Shown one piece after another: positions 58,347-64,000 of a stretch of DNA of 64,000 nucleotides (position 1 is its first letter; each line of letters opens with the position of its first letter). The stretch spans positions 310,001-374,000 of the forward strand of contig NZ_BFBR01000002.1 in assembly GCF_003112735.1 (NCBI RefSeq), read 5' to 3'. The notes under the pieces were generated by a model, which was not told the DNA's origin, did not search any database, and saw nothing but the letters and a program-made list of their open reading frames with translations. The stretch is from Candidatus Phycosocius bacilliformis (lineage in GTDB: Bacteria; Pseudomonadota; Alphaproteobacteria; Caulobacterales; Aquidulcibacteraceae). The position numbers and the translations under genes were made by a program.

Positions 58347-59437
58347 TGGCCATCTCCTGGCTTGGGGGCTTCAGCGGGGCTGGCAGGGGCGGGTTCTGCA
58401 GGGGCTGGCGCAGCAGTCCGCCCCTTCTCAATCGCATCAATCTGACGCTGCTGAGATTCAGTTATTGCCTTCTGACGGGCCATGCTGGCCTGACGTTCAC
58501 GCTCGATCTGGGCGAGGACTTCCGGCGAGACACCACCACCCGCCGCTTGCCCTGATGGCAAAGGGGTCTCGATCACCCGCACATTGGGCGGGAGTTTCGT
58601 GCCGGGAGGTAATTTGACCCCGGGTGGCAATCGGACGATCCGCGGGTTTTCCGGCGTCCCCTCATTCGCCCCATTGGCTTGGGCTTGGGCAGCCTGCATC
58701 TGGGCCATCTGCTCTGGCGTCAGCCCCCCTTGGCCAGCCTCTTGCGGCATGACCATCGGCTCTTTTGCAGCGGTGGCACCTGCGTCAATCACCGCCAAGG
58801 CCTGGCCGGCGCGCGCACGCACACCCTGCGGCGCATTAGGGTCCAATTGCAACAGGGCATAAGTTGCCCGCGCCCCCGAAAGATCCCCTGATTTCCAAGC
58901 AACGGCCGCAGCCAATTCACGCGCCAGCACCGAAAACGCACCCTTGCGATCAATAACAGGCTTTAGGCGCGCATCCATTTGCGCTTTGGTCTCGCTGTCG
59001 GCGGCAATATAGGCCGCCCGCAGACGGGCAAGATCGGCCAGATCAGGGTCAGAAATCTTCTTGGCGGCATCTTCAAACGCGGCGCGGGCTTCTGCGGTCT
59101 TGTCCTGCTCTTGCAAGACGGCCGCATATTGCAGCAAAGCCTGAGCGGCATAGCCTGCCGGTGCGGTCTTGGCCAATTCGGCCAAACTGGTCGCCCCACC
59201 GGCCAAATCACCCGACTGCAGCTTATTCATGGCTGCCTCATAGGCCACACCGGCCTTATCGGCAGCCTCGGCTTGGTGGTTCTGCCAGAATTGCCAGGCA
59301 GTCGCCCCAGCCAAGCCCAGCACAATCGCGCCGATCAAAAACGGGGCGGCTTTGCGGGCGAGAGTCTCTGCGGTCTCTTTGCGCAGCTCATCTTCAGCTT
59401 CGCGGATCAAATCGGACACGCTCTCTTCTCCATCCAT
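58343..59437 (-). CDS. YfgM-like TPR membrane protein with Pro-rich tail
   Basis: A 364-residue protein: a cytosolic N-terminus, one membrane helix (about 32-52), then a tetratricopeptide-like YfgM domain (about 55-215) with repeats such as AAMNKLQSGDLAGGATSLAELAKTAP. The last 140 residues are low complexity: Gln/Ala-rich, with repeated LPPG motifs (RLPPGVKLPPGTKLPPN) and a Pro/Ala end. YfgM in E. coli assists at the SecYEG translocon and touches periplasmic chaperones. Homology covers only the first 215 residues. It is coupled to bamB and follows panB by 116 bases. Confidence 0.85.
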   Translation of the reverse strand: MDGEESVSDLIREAEDELRKETAETLARKAAPFLIGAIVLGLAGATAWQFWQNHQAEAADKAGVAYEAAMNKLQSGDLAGGATSLAELAKTAPAGYAAQALLQYAAVLQEQDKTAEARAAFEDAAKKISDPDLADLARLRAAYIAADSETKAQMDARLKPVIDRKGAFSVLARELAAAVAWKSGDLSGARATYALLQLDPNAPQGVRARAGQALAVIDAGATAAKEPMVMPQEAGQGGLTPEQMAQMQAAQAQANGANEGTPENPRIVRLPPGVKLPPGTKLPPNVRVIETPLPSGQAAGGGVSPEVLAQIERERQASMARQKAITESQQRQIDAIEKGRTAAPAPAEPAPASPAEAPKPGDGQ

Positions 59438-59553
59438 TCAAAGTCGTCTCACGCCGGAGACATGTGGGCTAACCTGTTGAGGCTAAAGCGGCTGGCCTAG
59501 CAGGGCAAGGTTCGGGCTCGCGCGAAACTGCGACGATTTGAGGGCAAAAGCAC

Positions 59554-60381
59554 TCAGCTTGTGCGTTTTAGCACATAGGTCTCCGCTTCTGCCGGAAAGG
59601 TCCGGGCTTTGACGTCCTCAGCATATTGGCAAACGGCCTGATCAATGACTTGGCCAAGCTCGGCATAGCGACGCACAAATTTGGGCGTCCAGTCAAACAT
59701 ACCCAACATGTCGTCGGTGACCAAAATTTGTCCATCACATTGGGCCGATGCGCCAATGCCAATTGTCGGGGCGCGCACCATTGAACTAATCTCGGCAGCA
59801 ATATCTTCGGCCACGCCTTCCACCACAATCGCAAAAGCCCCAGCCCGATCTGCTGCCAATGCCTCGCGCAGCACCCGGTCGCGCTCGGCCTTGGTGCGGC
59901 CCTTGGCGCGGAATCCGCCATCCACATTCATTGCCTGTGGCCTTAAGCCGACATGGCCCATCACTGGAATGCCGCGGTCGACCAAAAAGGCGATGGTGTC
60001 GGCAATCCCCTCGCCGCTTTCGACTTTGACAGCTTGGCAGCCCGTTTCCATCATGACACGACTGGCCGACCGCCATGCCACTTCATGACTTTCCTCATAG
60101 GAGCCAAATGGCAAATCAACCACCACTAGCGCCTTGGACGATCCGCGCATGACAGCTTTGCCGTGCAAGATCATCATGTCGAGCGTGACGCCCACGGTGG
60201 AATTGAGACCATGAATCACCATGCCCAGACTGTCGCCCACCAAAAGAATATCGGCATGGGGGTCCAAGAGGCGCGCCATGGGTGCGGTATAGGCCGTCAG
60301 GCACACAACAGGTGCCTTACCCTTGGCGGCGGCAATGTCGCGCACGCTCTTGCGTTTGCTGGTGTCGGTCTGGGCGCTCAT
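59554..60381 (-). CDS. panB: ketopantoate hydroxymethyltransferase
   Basis: Makes ketopantoate from 2-oxoisovalerate and methylene-tetrahydrofolate in the pantothenate/CoA pathway. The 275-residue barrel shows [31 protein letters not shown], the metal-binding region, [15 protein letters not shown] and [21 protein letters not shown]. It heads the panB-YfgM-bamB-der unit on the minus strand. No panC lies near. Confidence 0.97.
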   Translation of the reverse strand: MSAQTDTSKRKSVRDIAAAKGKAPVVCLTAYTAPMARLLDPHADILLVGDSLGMVIHGLNSTVGVTLDMMILHGKAVMRGSSKALVVVDLPFGSYEESHEVAWRSASRVMMETGCQAVKVESGEGIADTIAFLVDRGIPVMGHVGLRPQAMNVDGGFRAKGRTKAERDRVLREALAADRAGAFAIVVEGVAEDIAAEISSMVRAPTIGIGASAQCDGQILVTDDMLGMFDWTPKFVRRYAELGQVIDQAVCQYAEDVKARTFPAEAETYVLKRTS

Positions 60382-60466
60382 GGCCGTGTGTGTACACCGT
60401 GGCGGGCGAGGTCTCTAGGTACCCCACCCGATTTCTTGCATCTTAAGCCGCGTCACGCTGCCTGTC

Positions 60467-61879
60467 TCAAATATGGATCACCCGACCATAGGCATCCAAC
60501 ACCGCCTCATGCATCATTTCCGACAAGGTTGGATGCGGGAAGACGGTTTCCATCAATTGGGCTTCTGTGGTTTCCAGCGTCATGGCAATGCCATAGCCTT
60601 GGATCAGCTCGGTCACTTCCGTGCCCACCATATGCGCGCCCAGAAGTTCACCGGTCTTGGCGTCAAACACTGTCTTCACCAGGCCTTCAGGCTCACCCAA
60701 GGCAATTGCTTTGCCATTGCCATTGAAGGGGAAGCGGCCAACCCGCACCTCATGACCCGCCGCCTTAGCCTTCTCCTCGGTCAGGCCGATGCTGGCGACC
60801 TGTGGATTGGAATAGGTGCAGCCCGGGATGCGCGACACGTGCAGCATATGGGGATGCAGGCCTGCAATGGCCTCTACACAAGCCACACCCTCATGGCTCG
60901 CCTTATGGGCAAGCCATGGCGCGCCCGTCAGGTCGCCAATCGCATAAAGACCCTTCACATTGGTGCGCCCAAGCCCATCGGTGACCACATGGGTGCGATC
61001 AATGGTGACGCCCAAATCCTCAAGGCCCAGATTTTCGACATTGCCGACGATGCCAACTGCCAGAATGGCACGATCTGCCTCGATGGTTTCGCTTTTGCCA
61101 CCCGCTTCAATGGTCGCGGTAACAGTATTTGCCCCGGCCTTGAGGCCTTTGACAGCCGCCGAGGTGATCAGACGGATACCCCGCTTTTGGAAGGCCTTGG
61201 CAGCAAAGCCAGAGATTTCAGCATCCTCAACCGGCAAAATACGGTCGAGGGCTTCAACCACCGTGACCTCTGAGCCCAAAGAACGGAAGAAGCTGGCAAA
61301 CTCAATCCCGATCGCCCCAGACCCGATCACCAAAAGCCGCTTGGGCATGGTGTCAGGCACCAAGGCTTCCCGATAGGTCCAGATGAGCTTGCCATCGGGG
61401 ACAAGCCCTGCAGCCGGAATGGTGCGCGCCCGCGCCCCAGTGGCCAGAATGACGTGCTTGGCGGTCAATGTACGTGTGCCACCGGCAGCCAGATCCACAA
61501 CGACGCCGGGGGCCTCTTGGCCCTTGGTCAGGCGTGCCGTGCCCAAGACGACCTCGATCTTGTTCTTCTTCATCAGATAGGTGACCCCACCTGAGAGCTG
61601 TTTGGCGACTTTGCGTGAGCGATCGACAATGCGCGACAGATCAAAGCTTGCCCCCGTGACCGACAAGCCATAGGCCTCTGCATGCTTGATGTTTTCATAG
61701 ACATCGGCCGAACGCAGCAGGGCTTTGGTGGGAATGCAGCCCCAATTGAGGCAGATGCCGCCGAGATTCTCGCGCTCAACAATGGCGGTTTTGAAACCCA
61801 GTTGGCTGGCGCGGATCGCTGCAACATAGCCGCCAGGTCCTGACCCGATTACCACCACATCCACTGCATCATTGGCCAT
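60467..61879 (-). CDS. lpdA: dihydrolipoyl dehydrogenase (E3)
   Basis: FAD enzyme reoxidising dihydrolipoyl groups with NAD+, the E3 of 2-oxoacid dehydrogenases. The 470 residues have VVIGSGPGGYVAAIRA, the redox disulfide in GGICLNWGCIPTKAL (Cys43, Cys48), the NAD-binding VIGSGAIGIEFASFF, and the C-terminal HPTLSEMMHEAVLDAYG with catalytic His-Glu. ATG 61879 has GGGGAG eight bases upstream; the frame extends to 61909 without support. Position after pdhC on the same strand suggests it serves pyruvate dehydrogenase. Confidence 0.96.
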   Translation of the reverse strand: MANDAVDVVVIGSGPGGYVAAIRASQLGFKTAIVERENLGGICLNWGCIPTKALLRSADVYENIKHAEAYGLSVTGASFDLSRIVDRSRKVAKQLSGGVTYLMKKNKIEVVLGTARLTKGQEAPGVVVDLAAGGTRTLTAKHVILATGARARTIPAAGLVPDGKLIWTYREALVPDTMPKRLLVIGSGAIGIEFASFFRSLGSEVTVVEALDRILPVEDAEISGFAAKAFQKRGIRLITSAAVKGLKAGANTVTATIEAGGKSETIEADRAILAVGIVGNVENLGLEDLGVTIDRTHVVTDGLGRTNVKGLYAIGDLTGAPWLAHKASHEGVACVEAIAGLHPHMLHVSRIPGCTYSNPQVASIGLTEEKAKAAGHEVRVGRFPFNGNGKAIALGEPEGLVKTVFDAKTGELLGAHMVGTEVTELIQGYGIAMTLETTEAQLMETVFPHPTLSEMMHEAVLDAYGRVIHI

Positions 61880-61947
61880 GCGAAAGCTCCCCACAGGTTC
61901 ACAGGCCATCTTTAGCCTGCTTCACCCCCGTGGTGGAAGGCCCTGAG

Positions 61948-62592
61948 CTACCCGATACCGAATGCCCCCTTTACGCCATCGACGATGAATTGGGCCGCAA
62001 GAGCGGCAAGAATGATCCCGAAAATCCGAGTGATCATCGCTGCCAAAGTCGCCCCCATCACACGGGTCAAAGGCCCTGCCAACAGGAAGCCAATCAAGCA
62101 CAAAGCCAGATTAGCGCCCGCCCCTGCCAGCACCATGGCCTGCTCGGCAACACTTTTGGATTGGGCAAACAACAACATGATCGAGGCAATCGCCCCCGGC
62201 CCTGAAATCAGCGGAATGGCAAGCGGGAAGACTGACACATCTTCAAACCGTTCAGGATGTTTCTGCGCTTCGGCCAAAACCTTCTCATTGCGCTCCTCAC
62301 GCCGCTCTGTGCGCTTTTCAAACAGCATGTCCACTGCAATCAGAAAGAGCAGCACGCCCCCGGCCAGCCGAAACGCATCCAGCGACACATGCAGCTTTCC
62401 CAAAAGCCATTGTCCACCAAAGGCAAAGCCGATCAGAACGATGGTGGCCACGCCGACTGACTTGAACGCCATTTTGTTTTGCCACGACCGGGGCGTGTTC
62501 TGGGTCAGGGTGGCAAACATGGGGGCGACGCCGGGCGGGTCGATCACCACGAAAAAAGTCACGAAGGCGGCAAGGAACAGTTCGAGCATCAC
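61948..62592 (-). CDS. MarC/UPF0056-family membrane protein
   Basis: A 214-residue inner-membrane protein with six hydrophobic helices, beginning LELFLAAFVTFFVVIDPPGVAPMFATLT, the typical MarC start. A VFPLAIPLISGPGAIASIMLLFAQS segment is diagnostic. Despite the name, MarC proteins are not shown to confer multiple-antibiotic resistance, and their role is open. It lies between the 58-residue gene and lpdA, probably in one transcript. Confidence 0.9.
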   Translation of the reverse strand: MMLELFLAAFVTFFVVIDPPGVAPMFATLTQNTPRSWQNKMAFKSVGVATIVLIGFAFGGQWLLGKLHVSLDAFRLAGGVLLFLIAVDMLFEKRTERREERNEKVLAEAQKHPERFEDVSVFPLAIPLISGPGAIASIMLLFAQSKSVAEQAMVLAGAGANLALCLIGFLLAGPLTRVMGATLAAMITRIFGIILAALAAQFIVDGVKGAFGIG

Positions 62593-62660
62593 TCCCCTCT
62601 AGCCCGCTTTGGCGTCGGGGTCATCTGTGGCCAGACAGTTGATGCGATGGTGTGTCCGAT

Positions 62661-62837
62661 TTAGCGGCGGGGATCGTCAAAATCGCGCCGACGTGGCCGG
62701 TAGGCCGGAAGGTCCGAGACCGGGCCACGCCGATCAATCAAGACCGCATCCTCATACTGGTCCCGCTCACGCCCAAGATCGCGCACGCGCACTTTGGACC
62801 CGCGCCCACGCGGTTCCCCAAACCCAAACCAACCCAT
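62661..62837 (-). CDS. small Arg-rich protein, 58 residues
   Basis: A short open frame easily missed by length cut-offs. It encodes 58 residues starting MGWFGFGEPRGRG and ending RRRDFDDPRR. About a quarter are Arg, with acidic residues spaced between, and there are no membrane segments. GGAG lies ten bases before the ATG. The composition (Trp, Phe, Tyr in a hydrophilic sequence, third-position GC bias) looks like real coding. It fills most of the 385 bases between pdhC and marC on their strand. I recognise no family; a nucleic-acid or protein-binding role is only a guess. Confidence 0.6.
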   Translation of the reverse strand: MGWFGFGEPRGRGSKVRVRDLGRERDQYEDAVLIDRRGPVSDLPAYRPRRRDFDDPRR

Positions 62838-62910
62838 ATGCCGGAATCTCCGTTCCGATTGATGATGATTGGTTCTAGCAAAGCCTAGTTAATGCCAGGC
62901 CAGCAGGCAT

Positions 62911-62923
62911 GGTTAAATTAACC
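62911..62923. repeat. 13-bp palindrome GGTTAAATTAACC
   Basis: A perfect palindrome between the pdhC stop and the 58-residue gene start, about 75 bases before that start. It contains two TTAA halves one base apart, so it does not match CtrA spacing. It may be an operator or part of a promoter for the downstream small gene and marC. Confidence 0.4.
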
Positions 62924-62977
62924 TTGAACAACCCGCGTAGTCGCCGCAAGGATCGATAAGCTTGAGCGCCTCACCCC

Positions 62978-64000
62978 TTACAGCATCAGGCCAATCGGCT
63001 CTTCGATCAGGCTCTTGAACGCCGCCAGCCAGGCGGCACCAATCGCCCCGTCGACAACGCGGTGGTCGCAGGTCAGGGTGACACTCATCACAGTGGCAAT
63101 CGCCAGCGCACCATTTTTGACCACGGGGCGCTGCTCACCGGCCCCCACCGACAGGATGCAGCCCTGCGGCTCATTAATGATGCTCATAAAGCTCTTGATA
63201 CCCATCATGCCGAGGTTGGAGATCGAGAACGTGCCCCCGGCATAATCCTCTGGCATCAGTTTGCGGTTACGGGCTTTGTCGGCCAGCGTCTTCATCTCGC
63301 CAGAAATGGCTGCCAATCCCTTGGTTTCCGCCTTACGGATCACAGGGGTAATCAGGCCGCCCTCAATAGCAACAGCCACCGCAATATCGGCATGATGGTG
63401 GCGCAAAATACCATCAGGCGTATAAGAGGCATTGGCCTCAGGCACCCGTTTGCAGGCAAGTGCGGCAGCCTTAATGATCAGATCATTGACCGAAACTTTG
63501 GCATCTTGGGCCGCACCAACTTGGTTGAGCTGTTTGCGCAATTCCAACAGTTTGTCGATTTCCAGATCGATGTTGAGCGGGAAATGTGGCACATCGCGGA
63601 AGCTTTCCGTCATGCGGCGGGCAACCGTGCGCCGCATGCCATCGAGCGGCAGCACATCATAAGTGCCCTCAGCATAAGGCAAGGGTGCCGCCACACGCGG
63701 TGCCGGTGCGGCGGCCGCAACTGGGGCTGCCGACATGGGGGTGGCAGCAGGTGTTGCCGCAGGTGCTGGCGATTTGCCGCGCGCTGCTTCCACATCGGCT
63801 TTGACGATCCGGCCATTGGGACCGGTCCCTGTCATCTGTGCCAAATCAAGGCCAGCGGCTTCAGCCAAACGGCGCGCCAAGGGTGAGGCCATGATGCGCG
63901 CACCTGAAACCACAGGAGCTGGTGGTGTGGGTGCAGCAGGGGTTGCAACCGGGGTCGGGGCTGCGACAGCAGGGGCAGGCGGCGTGGCGGCAGCAGGCGC
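62978..64000 (-). CDS. pdhC: pyruvate dehydrogenase E2, dihydrolipoyl acetyltransferase (partial)
   Basis: The C-terminal 340 residues of an E2 core enzyme; the start and lipoyl domain lie beyond the window. An Ala/Pro-rich linker is followed by the peripheral-subunit-binding domain (ARIMASPLARRLAEAAGLDLAQMTGTGPNGRIVKADVEAA), a second linker and the catalytic domain. The catalytic end has CDHRVVDGAIGAAWLAAF, with the active His and Asp. In-frame coding continues to base 64000. Together with lpdA it supplies acetyl-CoA for the fatty acid genes in the window. Other E2 types (2-oxoglutarate) are less likely, since the linker and PLPYAEGTYDVLPLDGMRRTVARRM are PdhC-like. Confidence 0.95.
   Translation of the reverse strand, partial: APAAATPPAPAVAAPTPVATPAAPTPPAPVVSGARIMASPLARRLAEAAGLDLAQMTGTGPNGRIVKADVEAARGKSPAPAATPAATPMSAAPVAAAAPAPRVAAPLPYAEGTYDVLPLDGMRRTVARRMTESFRDVPHFPLNIDLEIDKLLELRKQLNQVGAAQDAKVSVNDLIIKAAALACKRVPEANASYTPDGILRHHHADIAVAVAIEGGLITPVIRKAETKGLAAISGEMKTLADKARNRKLMPEDYAGGTFSISNLGMMGIKSFMSIINEPQGCILSVGAGEQRPVVKNGALAIATVMSVTLTCDHRVVDGAIGAAWLAAFKSLIEEPIGLML

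Noticed and set aside
61948-62592. Antibiotic-resistance gene because of the MarC name
   Set aside because: MarC-family proteins have no demonstrated resistance function and the context is housekeeping.

Overview
The window reads as chromosomal core DNA of a Caulobacterales-like alphaproteobacterium. The clues are the alphaproteobacterial run aroQ-accB-accC-aat-DUF2155-NDUFA12, a PleC-type kinase next to pepN with a CtrA-like half-site pair in front of it, a class II ribonucleotide reductase (NrdJ) relative, a TonB-dependent receptor and a moderately high G+C. I saw no phage genes, insertion sequences, CRISPR arrays, tRNA or rRNA genes. Genes are dense and no gene-free stretch reaches 300 bases; the longest (about 19680-19970 and 43498-43787) hold only promoters or leaders. 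Layout, 1-12.6 kb: mostly minus-strand genes. These are guaA; an AraC regulator with a small exported NTF2-like protein, divergent from an FAD monooxygenase; guaB-GNAT-rsmB; a terminator; a two-subunit acyl-CoA dehydrogenase pair; and a HerA-type ATPase. 12.8-18.1 kb, plus strand: pepN and a PleC-like kinase. 18.1-22.3 kb, minus strand: two acyl-CoA synthetases around a small unknown protein with a FliM-like acidic tail. 22.4-26.4 kb, minus strand: a thiamine block of thiS, thiG, a TPP riboswitch, a TonB-dependent receptor and tenA. 26.5-31 kb: aroQ, accB, accC and aat on plus, meeting DUF2155 and NDUFA12 on minus. 31.1-36.8 kb, plus strand: the accessory-looking part, with a degenerate NrdJ paralogue, two exported pentapeptide-repeat proteins, a TM2 protein and an unknown protein. 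36.8-42.8 kb, minus strand: a tight operon fabD-fabG-acpP-fabF-mltG-yicC-gmk. 43.7-54.3 kb, mostly plus: rpsF-rpsR-rplI with a terminator, a hybrid histidine kinase, then dnaB-alr-radA-cvpA-purF with many overlaps, and an SDR. 54.4-64 kb, minus strand: panB, then the envelope and ribosome set yfgM-like-bamB-der with a glycosyltransferase, and the pyruvate dehydrogenase end pdhC (cut by the window), a 58-residue gene, marC and lpdA. Functionally the window links GTP synthesis (guaA, guaB, gmk), first purine commitment (purF), fatty acid synthesis (accB, accC, fabD, fabG, acpP, fabF), acyl-CoA activation and oxidation, acetyl-CoA and CoA supply (pdhC, lpdA, panB), envelope building (mltG, alr, bamB) and replication or recombination (dnaB, radA, herA). 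The most unusual item is the protein at 31152-33896. It keeps NrdJ linker, TSCPD and zinc-ribbon parts but has lost the recognisable catalytic cysteine motifs.
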